A program made the translations under genes and the position numbers. Under the pieces are notes generated by a model. The model searched no databases. It was not told the origin of the DNA and was given only the letters and a program-made list of their open reading frames with translations. This document shows positions 9,119 through 15,535 of a stretch of 33,368 nucleotides of DNA, in pieces. Location: contig JAAXGZ010000066.1 of assembly GCA_012271135.1 (NCBI GenBank), positions 1 to 33,368 on the forward strand, read 5' to 3'. The stretch comes from Caldilineales bacterium. GTDB taxonomy: Bacteria; Chloroflexota; Anaerolineae; Caldilineales; Caldilineaceae. The stretch's first letter is position 1. Each line of letters starts with the position of its first letter.

Positions 9119-9202
9119 TGCCAACAGCGGCGTGTCGGAACACTTCTTGCCTGGCACACGCCCACACCGGCTACCGCTTACAATCTGAGTTGGTTGTGTA
9201 GG

Positions 9203-9430
9203 GGTCCCATGGGTGCCTTTGCGGCTCAGGCCATGATGGACAGTTATCACGTGCGCCTGGCGGACATCGCACTGCTCTGCTGGGAAATGACCAACCCCCT
9301 TTCATGGTCTTGTGGCCCGACTCGGGCCGCGCCCTACGGAGAGCTTGGAAGTTCCGGAACTGCCGAACCCGTTCGAGGAGTTCAATGTGAGCGTGGATCT
9401 GCCCCACGACAAATTCGACCACAGCAACAC
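9203..9430 (+). pseudogene. Decayed, internally deleted copy of the SDR gene's 3' part
   Basis: The DNA matches 2724-3408 of the upstream SDR gene in three blocks. Block one (9203-9287) is about 90% identical to 2724-2806. The copy then jumps to 3231 at the shared 8-mer CTGGGAAA (2799-2806 and 3231-3238 in the gene, 9280-9287 here), losing 432 bp in frame. A second jump between two AACCCC repeats (3244 and 3266) loses 22 bp and breaks the frame. Similarity continues to about 9428 ('GAGGAGTTCAA.GTGAGCGTGGA'). There is no start codon or N-terminal domain, so it cannot make the enzyme. It lies 85 bp after the giant helicase gene, so intact gene and remnant bracket that gene. Confidence 0.85.
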
Positions 9431-9514
9431 GGGAGCCCCCATTGAAGGTGTGGTCCTACATCCACAATAGCAGGCCCCCTGCGGTTCCTTGCTTGGGGGA
9501 CCGGAACGCCCCTC

Positions 9515-9598
9515 CCGTTTCATCCTCACCTCAGACAGATGGTACCGCCCAGGTCGGACACAGCGCGCGAAACCGGCTCAAAACTGTCCAAACCATAG
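9515..9598 (+). repeat. 84-bp repeat, copy R1
   Basis: Inverted match, about 90% identical, to 10447-10530. The longest identical core contains GGTACCGCCCAGGTCGGACA. Together the copies bracket the minus-strand small-protein unit 9615-10348. On the minus strand it contains a 21-codon frame (9531-9596, MVWTVL...CPTWAVPSV) also open in R2; four of six codon differences change the residue, so there is no sign of selection on a peptide. Confidence 0.8.
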
Positions 9599-9614
9599 GA
9601 ACAATTACATGGTT

Positions 9615-9725
9615 TCAATGTGCCATCACCCAGACTATGCGATAGATTGCCAAAGCGATAAGTATGCCCAAGGGTGCTGCCAGGCATGCGGCAATCAGAG
9701 TCAGTGTGAACTTTAAATCTTTCAT
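9615..9725 (-). CDS. 36-residue single-span membrane peptide, coupled to the exported protein
   Basis: Short frame starting MKDLKFTLTL and ending IVWVMAH. Residues 7-34 are almost wholly hydrophobic (TLTLIAACLAAPLGILIALA), preceded by K2 and K5, so it should form one transmembrane helix, probably with the N-terminus inside. Its ATG (9725-9723) overlaps the TGA of the upstream 208-residue gene (9724-9722) as ATGA, the classic arrangement for translational coupling, and this is the main reason to believe in a gene this small. No known family is recognised. Possible roles are a membrane partner, anchor or immunity-like peptide for the exported protein; nothing in the sequence chooses between them. 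Confidence 0.55.
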   Translation of the reverse strand: MKDLKFTLTLIAACLAAPLGILIALAIYRIVWVMAH

Positions 9726-10348
9726 GGATGTTGCACGCTACAAAGAACATGAGAATATAAGTACATTTCAAAGTATTCGAAGTAGGTCAGAGTGATAGTG
9801 ACGTTGGCTGCACCTACCCACTTCTGGTTATTGGCTGACGGGTAGTTGTACTTGTTGGTAATGGTGCCTTCGATGGCTTCAATGTCGATACCACCAATGG
9901 TGGGCAATGTTGGCGCGGGGATAAACTTGGCCTTGAATTTGTTGATACCAGTCCATTCCGAACCATCGGAATCAAGCCAGAATTGAAAGCGCACCTTGCC
10001 TGTCAAGCCTGGTGTAGCCGCGTTACAGACGCGATGGTATTCAATATCAGCATCACCTGTCCCGTTGGCTCCGGCAAAGGCTGCAGTTGCTTCTTCCGAG
10101 GAAGCCTCGGTTGGCATGTGTTCGATGGCTGTTTTCACGGCCAACGCCGCTTCGATGGCAGCTTCGACTTCGGAGCGGGTAGGCAGTGGTCCATCGTGGT
10201 CAGCCTTCAAGTTGAGATTGGGATGGTCAGCAAGCAGGTCTTCCAAATCTCGCTGTGAGAGTGATGGTTCCCTGGCTAGTGTTGTCGTGGCACACAGCGC
10301 CAGCAACAACACAGCAACGAGAGAGAGTAAGACTAGACGAACAACCAT
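9722..10348 (-). CDS. Exported hypothetical protein with Sec signal peptide
   Basis: Protein of 208 residues. The first 25 form a signal peptide (R4, a hydrophobic run VLLSLVAVLLLALC, likely cleavage after TTLA25). C19 is preceded by Leu, so it does not fit a lipobox. Residues 26-95 are acidic and helical (SQRDLEDLLADHP, EVEAAIEAALAVKTAIEH); 100-208 are richer in aromatics and beta-prone (VRFQFWLDSDGSEWTGINKFKAKF, VTITLTYFEYFEMYLYS). A good Shine-Dalgarno (AAGGGG, about 6 nt from the ATG) supports the start. The gene is visibly more AT-rich than its neighbours and sits between inverted repeats next to insertion sequences, which suggests acquisition by transfer. No family is recognised and no catalytic motif is seen. 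It overlaps the next gene by ATGA. Confidence 0.72.
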   Translation of the reverse strand: MVVRLVLLSLVAVLLLALCATTTLAREPSLSQRDLEDLLADHPNLNLKADHDGPLPTRSEVEAAIEAALAVKTAIEHMPTEASSEEATAAFAGANGTGDADIEYHRVCNAATPGLTGKVRFQFWLDSDGSEWTGINKFKAKFIPAPTLPTIGGIDIEAIEGTITNKYNYPSANNQKWVGAANVTITLTYFEYFEMYLYSHVLCSVQHP

Positions 10349-10402
10349 GAGGTACCCCTTGTGCTCATGGTGTGGTCAATGTATCGGAATGTAGGACTCT
10401 GG

Positions 10403-10432
10403 TCGACCTGCGTGAGCGAGCAACCTTACAAT
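10403..10432 (+). promoter_or_regulatory. Possible sigma70-type promoter next to repeat R2
   Basis: TCGACC, an 18-nt spacer, then TACAAT (10427-10432). It would fire rightward into repeat R2. The -10 is one mismatch from consensus and the -35 two. No substantial gene follows. Confidence 0.25.
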
Positions 10433-10446
10433 CCTATGCCGGATGT

Positions 10447-10530
10447 CTATGGTTTGGACAGTTTTGAATTGGTTTCGCACGTTGTGTCCGACCTGGGCGG
10501 TACCATCGGCCTGAGGGGAGGATGAAACGG
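10447..10530 (-). repeat. 84-bp repeat, copy R2
   Basis: Inverted partner of 9515-9598, with about nine mismatches. Its right edge coincides with the first bases of the outer insertion sequence's terminal repeat (10529), so similarity between the copies stops exactly at the IS boundary. The pair encloses about 850 bp holding two small minus-strand genes. Confidence 0.8.
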
Positions 10531-10552
10531 CTGATAGGAGTAGGTAAAGCCC
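10529..10552 (+). repeat. Outer IS terminal inverted repeat, low-coordinate end
   Basis: Reads inward as GGCTGATAGGAGTAGGTAAA then GCCC; 22 of 24 positions match the reverse complement of 13276-13299. Confidence 0.75.
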
Positions 10553-10619
10553 CAATCCGCATCTTTGTGCGAAGCAGGAGCTATCCGGCCGGTGGGTCCA
10601 CCCAGCGCAGTTCCTCGGG

Positions 10620-10749
10620 TGGACCCGGGCCCAGCCATAGCCGCGGTGCAGGAGCCACTGGGCCTGGCTCCAGCCCAACTGAAACAGGGTCAGGGGCCGG
10701 TGCTTGGGCACGGCCGGTTCCAAGGGCGGTCGCCGCCCCCGGCCGGGGG
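10620..10749 (-). pseudogene. Outer IS transposase, displaced C-terminal segment
   Basis: Minus-strand frame reading GRGRRPPLEPAVPK, then LTLFQLGWSQAQWLLHRGYGWARV. It aligns with the C-terminus of the inner transposase (RLRRPPADAP..., RFSVLRQGAACLRRRRARNRLWARV). If the inner IS and one CCGGGGG copy are removed, it joins the segment ending at 12225 in frame: ...EETRLRGQAP-GRGRRPP... The original stop is not obvious because the frame stays open through the terminal repeat; the end given is approximate. Confidence 0.7.
10743..10749. repeat. Target-site duplication, left copy
   Basis: CCGGGGG, directly repeated at 12225-12231, immediately outside the CCTTGACA ends of the inner IS. Confidence 0.75.
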
Positions 10750-12224
10750 CCTTGACAGGGTTATTCGCACAAAGATGCGATGGTTGACGGGGGGGCACGA
10801 AGCAGGGCCGGGCCGGTACACTGGAGGTCTCAACGCCTGTCAGTCCCCGGCGTGTGGCCATGCTTCGCACCTCTTCATTGTATCCGCTGTCCCGAGAGTT
10901 CAAGCGGCACCTGCCCTCGGTCCGGGGCCGCCTGCGGCGGGGCCTGGCCCTGTGGGTGAAGGGCACCCTCCTGGCGCACAACGGCTGCCAGGATTCGGAG
11001 GCGGCCCTGGAGGTGCACGGGTGCTTCGAGACGGTGCGCCGGGAACTGCGGGAGTGGACCTGCGACGATGCGGACCGGATTGTGTCCTGGGGTCCGGGGG
11101 CGGAGGTGGATGCGGGGGCCTGCTTTCCGGAACTGCTGGGCTGGGTGCTGGACCTGTGGACCTCCGGGAGCGAGCCCCTGGTCCTGGCCCTCGACCCGAC
11201 GCACCAGAGGGACGAGTGGGTGGCGCTGGTGGGCGTGGCCTACCGCGAATACGCCCTCCCAGTGGCCTGGCATGTCGTGGGGGCCGACGCCCCGGAATCC
11301 TGGATCGGGCACTTCCGCCGCCTGCTGGGACAACTGGCACCGGCGGTCCCGGCCGGGACGCCGGTGCACGTCCTGTGCGACCGGGGCCTGGACAGCCGGG
11401 CCCTGTGGGTGCGGATCAGGGAACTGGGCTGGCATCCCGTCCTGCGTTATGCCCCTCACATCACCTTCCGCCCGTCCGGCGGCGACCGGGTTCCGGTCCG
11501 GACCCTGGGCGGCGGTCCCGGCACGCTCATCGTGCTGCACGCCCAGGACTGCGAGGACCCTTGGGTCCTGCTGACCGACACCCCGCCGGCGCACACCGAC
11601 GCGGCCCTGTATGCCTGCCGCCACGGGCTCGAGCAGGGCTTCCGGGGCCTGAAGCGGGGCGGCTGGCAGTGGGGACGCACGCGCCGCACGGATCCCGTGC
11701 GCGTGGCCCGGCACCTGCTGGTCCTGGCCGCGGCCACGCTGCTGGCGGTCGCCTACGGCACCCGCCGCGAGGAGACCCGCGTCCGCGGTCTGCCACCCGC
11801 CCGGCTGCGCCGTCCACCCGCGGACGCCCCGCCCAGGTCTCTCCCGCCGCGCCGTTTCAGTGTGCTGCGGCAGGGCGCGGCCTGCCTCCGACGCCGGCGG
11901 GCCCGCAACCGCCTGTGGGCCCGCGTCTAGCTCACCCCCACGCCGGGGCCCGACCGCGCCGGCGGCCTGCGCTGCCTGTCGCCTCCCACCGCCTGAAGCC
12001 CGTCCTTCCCGCTCCACAGCCCCCCTCCTCCGAGGCCGCGCCACCCCGCGGCTCGCTCCCCCTGCCCCGGATTCCCGCTGGATCCAGGACCCAAACCCGA
12101 AACCGCGGACCGAAAGCCGATTCCCACCGGGACCGGCGCCCAACACGGGGCCCCCAACCACCCGGGACCGCATGGCCGAGCCGAAACACGCATCTAATTC
12201 ATCTAGGAAATACCCTTGTCAAGG
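10750..12224 (+). mobile_element. Inner IS4-type insertion sequence, apparently intact (1,475 bp)
   Basis: Ends read inward CCTTGACAGGGTTATT (10750 on) and CCTTGACAAGGGTATTT (12224 back), imperfect terminal inverted repeats of about 16 bp. The element is flanked by a 7-bp direct repeat CCGGGGG. It carries one transposase gene with all catalytic residues. Its right end interrupts the outer IS transposase, giving a chance ending GLDKGIS and a TAG at 12205-12203. About 300 bp after the transposase (11931-12224) hold no recognisable gene. The intact frame and perfect duplication suggest a recent insertion. Confidence 0.8.
10860..11930 (+). CDS. IS4-family DDE transposase
   Basis: Transposase of 356 residues from the ATG at 10860 (a GTG at 10854 would add two). 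Numbering from that ATG, the DDE triad is D112 (LALDPTHQRDEWVAL), D174 (VHVLCDRGLDSRALW) and E258. The IS4 signature Y-x2-R-x3-E-x6-K is exact: Y251, R254, E258, K265 in YACRHGLEQGFRGLK. The arginine-rich C-terminus ends RNRLWARV. It should cut and join the ends of its own element by an RNase H-fold mechanism. Very high third-position GC makes other frames open across it; those are shadows. The frame has no internal stop, so it may be active. Confidence 0.88.
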   Translation: MLRTSSLYPLSREFKRHLPSVRGRLRRGLALWVKGTLLAHNGCQDSEAALEVHGCFETVRRELREWTCDDADRIVSWGPGAEVDAGACFPELLGWVLDLWTSGSEPLVLALDPTHQRDEWVALVGVAYREYALPVAWHVVGADAPESWIGHFRRLLGQLAPAVPAGTPVHVLCDRGLDSRALWVRIRELGWHPVLRYAPHITFRPSGGDRVPVRTLGGGPGTLIVLHAQDCEDPWVLLTDTPPAHTDAALYACRHGLEQGFRGLKRGGWQWGRTRRTDPVRVARHLLVLAAATLLAVAYGTRREETRVRGLPPARLRRPPADAPPRSLPPRRFSVLRQGAACLRRRRARNRLWARV

Positions 12225-12231
12225 CCGGGGG
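12225..12231. repeat. Target-site duplication, right copy
   Basis: CCGGGGG, matching 10743-10749. On the minus strand it falls within the GQAPG codons of the interrupted transposase. Confidence 0.75.
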
Positions 12232-13158
12232 CCTGGCCGCGCAGGCGGGTTTCCTCCACGCGCGTGCCGTGGGCCAGGACCCAGAGGGTGGCCACGGCCA
12301 GGACCAGCCAGTGCCGGTCGACGCGGGCGGGGTCCGTGCACCGGGTGCGGTACCACTGCCAGCCCCTGCGCCTGGCGTCCGGAAGCCCTGTTCCATCCAG
12401 ACGCGCATCCCGTAGGCCCCAAGCTCCACATGCTCGGGGGCTTCGTCCGTGAGCAGGACCCAAGGGCTCTCCTGGACGGGAGCCCAGAGCACGATCAGAG
12501 TGCAGGACCGTTTGCGTTCCCGAAAGGCCTTCCCGGCCGTCACCGTGTCCTGGCCTGCCCGGGCCACGAAGCACTAGGCCAGCCCGCCGCGCGGGCCGGT
12601 CGCGGCTTGGAAGGTCATGTTTCGGTCGTAGCGCAGGTAGGGGTGCCAACCCTGGCGGAGGAGGGCGGCCCACAGGTCGCAGAGGACGCGCACGGTCATG
12701 GCCGCCGGCACCACCGGCCCCAGGCGGTCCGGCAGGTTGCAGAAGTCTGGCATCCAGGGGGCAGGTTGGTCGCCGGTCCTGAGGCGCCAGGCCCCGGGGA
12801 TGGCCAAGCCCCGGTAGACCACGCTTACAACCAGGGCCACCCAATCCTCGCCCTTGGCCGTGGGGTCAATGGCCAGCGTCAGTGCCAAGCCTTTCCACCA
12901 GGCCAGCACCCAGCGCAGGAGGGGGGCGAAACAGCTCTCGACCTCCAGCTGCACCCGGCAGGGCGCGGCCCGGTCGGACCCGTCACGGAGCCATTCCCGC
13001 AGGTACGGGCGAGTTGTGTGCCAGCCCAGGCCTAGAGCCGGCAGGGCACCCAGGACCGCGTTCTGGCAGCCGCTACGGGCCAGGAGGGTCGCGCCCACCC
13101 ACAGGGCCAGGCCCCGGACCTGGCTGGGCCTCAGGTGGGGCCGGGGCTTGCGATGCAT
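12225..13158 (-). pseudogene. Outer IS transposase, N-terminal and central part, broken
   Basis: Homologue of the inner transposase on the opposite strand, starting MHRKPRPHLRPSQVRGLALW. The first Asp is kept (LTLAIDPTAKGEDWVAL). After VRVLCD about seven residues are missing relative to the inner copy, removing the RGLDSRA stretch beside the second catalytic Asp. A TAG at 12576-12574 stops the frame; the same frame then continues (CFVARAGQDTVTAG...) to the signature YGMRVWMEQGF, where near 12380 a frameshift moves the homology to another frame (RRRGWQWYRTRCTDPARVDRH...). The inner IS then cuts it at 12225. Three independent lesions make it non-functional. Confidence 0.85.
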
Positions 13159-13275
13159 TCGGCATGCGGATGGAATGCGGACGGAAGAAGCAGGGTCGGC
13201 TCCCGGTTTTTGTTGTTGATACAGGGTAACCCGCCATGCTTTTTCTGTTTCTTTGAACCGTTTTTCACCCCGTAT

Positions 13276-13299
13276 GGGTTTTACCTACCCCTATCAGCC
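13276..13299 (-). repeat. Outer IS terminal inverted repeat, high-coordinate end
   Basis: Inverted partner of 10529-10552 with two mismatches. The following 13300-13743 contain no convincing gene; they include small perfect palindromes at 13378-13391 (GTCCGT-TG-ACGGAC) and 13604-13618 (TCACCC-ATT-GGGTGA), the latter a weak candidate end for the minus-strand operon. Confidence 0.75.
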
Positions 13300-13743
13300 C
13301 TCATGCCCGCACCACGGCTGGCAAGGCAAGCGTAACGTACAGGACATCACCGGGGAAGGCCGTCGAAACTGGCCTGAGTCCGTTGACGGACCGCCGGCCG
13401 CGGACAGATGCGGAGACGAGGAAAGGCGCGGCGGCAGGATACCACCCCCAATGGCAGCCAAGTCTCAGAGGGACAATAGTCCTTTTTCGAGTAGTTCAGC
13501 AGACAGAACGCCACCCATCACAGGGTCGACACCGCTCGTGAGGAGCACTGCATGTACATAGGCACCGTGCACGTTGCGCAGAAACAAGCATTGCGATATC
13601 GGTTCACCCATTGGGTGACTTTGGTACAGGCAATACAAGGCTCACGGCACAGTGAACCCCGTCGACGTTGCCGTCAGCGAATTTCACCGCAAACGCTCGG
13701 CTCAGGCATTCATGCCAGGTCGACTGCCTGTGTTTCGCACTGG

Positions 13744-14526
13744 TCAGACGTCCCAGTCGCGGGCCGAACTGCGGCCCAGAATGCAAAACTGCTCCAACTC
13801 GTAGACACAGCCGTTGGCCGGCTGGGAGTCCGGTGACAGCCAGAACGCAACATGGTGTGCCACTTGGTCCGGCGTCAGGAGCCTCCCGGTAGGGGCGAAG
13901 GCCTTGGGCACGTTCAGGTACCAGTCCTCCGGTAGCCCCTCGGAGATTTTGAGTGCAATCTCGTTGGGCGACGTACACCAGCCGACGTTCAGTTGATTGA
14001 TCCGAATCCGATCCTCGGCCAGGGCATTGGCCATGTTGCGAGTCATCGTCTGCAACCCGCCCTTGGATGCGGAATAGGGCATCAGGTCCGCCTGTCCCGA
14101 CCATGCGTTGACCGAACCGATATTGACCACGGTACCTTCGCCCTGAGCACGGAAATGCGGCAAGGCGGCTCGGATGATGAGGGCGGGAGCCCGCAGGTTA
14201 ATGTGATAGTGGCGATCAAACGTGGCCGCGTCAGTCTGTTCGATGGTGGCCCGAGCGGTGGTAGCCGCGTTGTTGGCCACGCCATCGATGCGTCCAAACC
14301 GGTTAACCGTGTTGGCCACCAAGGACTCGCAAAGCTCGGGGTCCGTAACGTCGCCCACAGTGTAGGCGGCCGCGTCGCCGAGTTCCACGCACAAGCCCTG
14401 GGCCGCATGTTCGCGTCGTCCGTGAACCATGACGGAAGCACCTTCCGCCACACACTTCCTAGCGATTGCCTCGCCAATGCCTGTGGTTGATCCGGTGACA
14501 AGAACCACTTTGTCCTTAAGAAGCAT
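13744..14526 (-). CDS. Classical short-chain dehydrogenase/reductase
   Basis: Protein of 260 residues, the usual length for a classical SDR. Visible are the cofactor motif TGSTTGIG (11-18), NNAA at 85-88, catalytic S138 (NIGSVNAWSG), Y151 and K155 in YSASK, and the C-terminal substrate loop. It should interconvert a hydroxyl and a keto group with NAD(P)(H). G36-R37-R38 after the second strand hints at NADP(H) preference. The ATG at 14526 is chosen because the Rossmann fold begins at once (MLLKDKVVLVTG) and AGGAAAAGG precedes it; an upstream ATG at 14577 would lie deep inside the pdxA-like gene. It overlaps that gene by 11 bp and is the last gene of the seven-gene minus-strand operon. Confidence 0.9.
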   Translation of the reverse strand: MLLKDKVVLVTGSTTGIGEAIARKCVAEGASVMVHGRREHAAQGLCVELGDAAAYTVGDVTDPELCESLVANTVNRFGRIDGVANNAATTARATIEQTDAATFDRHYHINLRAPALIIRAALPHFRAQGEGTVVNIGSVNAWSGQADLMPYSASKGGLQTMTRNMANALAEDRIRINQLNVGWCTSPNEIALKISEGLPEDWYLNVPKAFAPTGRLLTPDQVAHHVAFWLSPDSQPANGCVYELEQFCILGRSSARDWDV

Positions 14527-15535
14527 CTGACCTTTTCCTGTTGTTGGTGACCAACGACGAACAGACCTTGAGTGCATTGATCAGCGAGTGGGGTCGTGCG
14601 GTGCCTTGTTCCACGATGTCGAAGGCGGTACCGTGGGCAGTGGTGGTCACGGGCACGGGCAACCCGCCGATTACCGTGACTCCGCGGGCGAAACCGAGCA
14701 GCTTGATGGCAATCTGCCCCTGGTCGTGGTACATCGTGACGGCACCCCCAAACTGACCATCCGCAAGGCGCACGAACAGCGTGTCCGGCGGGTACGGTCC
14801 GTGCACCGGAATGCCTCGCCGGCGGCCCTCGTCGACCGCGGGGCCAATCACTTCCACTTCCTCGTCTCCGAACAAACCTCCCTCGCCGGCATGGGGATTG
14901 AGGCCGGCCACTCCGATGCGGGAGTCCGGCAAATTCAGGTTCTGCATGACGGCATGCAGCTGTTCAATGGCTGTCAGTACGCCGGGAGCCGAAACCCGGG
15001 CAGGGACTTCGGCCAGCGGAATGTGGGATGTAACGCGCGACGTGCACCAGTCGTCGAGGATGTTGATCTCGTGGGCTGGAGCCGGACACTCGAACAACCC
15101 CGTCAACAGCGCGGCGTCGTCGGGATGGCGCGAACCGCCCAGCTGCAAGGACTGCTTGTGCATGGGACCGTATAGGAATCCCGCAAGCACACCACGCGCG
15201 ACCAAGTCGGCTGCCGTGCGCAGGCTTGCCATGCAGCCGATGCCGGCTTCCCGGGACACCGACGCAACCGGAACCCGGTCCAGGTCGTCTCCTTCCGGCT
15301 CCAACAGGATCGGGCGGTCAATTGACACTTGGTCCAGGTCGGTCAATGCAACAGTGGGAAGATCCGGAACCGGCAACTGGGCTTGTTGCGCGCCACGCCG
15401 TAGCCACGCGCGGCGGCCAACCACAAAAAGCCTGACTTGCGGCGGTAGCGGCCCCGCCAACAACCGCACCGCCAGCTGGGGCCCAACTCCCGCCGGGTCA
15501 CCGAGGAGAAGCCCAATGGCCAGCTGCGTGGTCAA
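14516..15535 (-). CDS. PdxA-family 3-keto-forming dehydrogenase (4-hydroxythreonine-4-phosphate or tetronate-4-phosphate type)
   Basis: Protein of 339 residues close to PdxA: GDPAGVGPQ near the N-terminus, metal-ligand histidines in VTSHIPL, MYHDQGQ and TTAHGTAFD, and the NPHAGEGGLFGDEE segment. PdxA oxidises a 3-hydroxy acid phosphate and the product decarboxylates. Catabolic paralogues (PdxA2, DenD/LtnD-associated) act on 4-phospho-D-erythronate or -threonate. No pyridoxine genes are nearby and the operon is full of sugar dehydrogenases, so a catabolic tetronate-like role is more likely than vitamin B6 synthesis. The chosen start is the TTG at 15535, which forms a TTGA overlap with the stop of the preceding gene; another TTG at 15547 would add four residues. 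Gene order suggests translational coupling. Confidence 0.85.
   Translation of the reverse strand: MTTQLAIGLLLGDPAGVGPQLAVRLLAGPLPPQVRLFVVGRRAWLRRGAQQAQLPVPDLPTVALTDLDQVSIDRPILLEPEGDDLDRVPVASVSREAGIGCMASLRTAADLVARGVLAGFLYGPMHKQSLQLGGSRHPDDAALLTGLFECPAPAHEINILDDWCTSRVTSHIPLAEVPARVSAPGVLTAIEQLHAVMQNLNLPDSRIGVAGLNPHAGEGGLFGDEEVEVIGPAVDEGRRRGIPVHGPYPPDTLFVRLADGQFGGAVTMYHDQGQIAIKLLGFARGVTVIGGLPVPVTTTAHGTAFDIVEQGTARPHSLINALKVCSSLVTNNRKRSDAS

Larger units (their letters stand above)
10529..13299 (-). mobile_element. Outer IS4-type insertion sequence (inactivated, interrupted)
   Basis: Bounded by 24-bp terminal inverted repeats at 10529-10552 and 13276-13299 (GGCTGATAGG.GTAGGTAAA.CCC; 22 of 24 match). 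Minus-strand transposase remnants lie at 12225-13158 and 10620-10749. Removing the inner element (10750-12224) and one 7-bp duplication leaves 1,289 bp, a normal size for a simple IS. No clear target duplication flanks it (left ...GATGAAAC, right CTCATGCC...), so a flank may have been rearranged. Confidence 0.75.

Noticed and set aside
9155-9184. Promoter around TACAAT at 9179-9184 before the SDR remnant
   Set aside because: No acceptable -35 at 16-18 nt, and only a pseudogene lies downstream.
9531-9596. 21-codon frame inside repeat R1 (also open in R2) as a conserved peptide gene
   Set aside because: Four of six codon differences between copies change the residue, so the shared frame is explained by repeat identity.
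10875-12173. 432-codon minus-strand frame over the same element
   Set aside because: Antisense shadow of the transposase; no motifs.
10565-12415. 616-codon plus-strand open frame across the inner IS
   Set aside because: Very Ala/Pro/Gly/Arg-rich, no domain, and wholly overlapping the DDE transposase in another frame; a high-GC shadow.
13253-13561. 102-codon plus-strand frame after the outer IS
   Set aside because: It starts inside the IS terminal region, has no Shine-Dalgarno and no recognisable sequence; treated as non-coding.
13604-13618. Palindrome TCACCC-ATT-GGGTGA as terminator of the minus-strand operon
   Set aside because: Only a 6-bp stem without a T-run on the minus strand; mentioned but not called.
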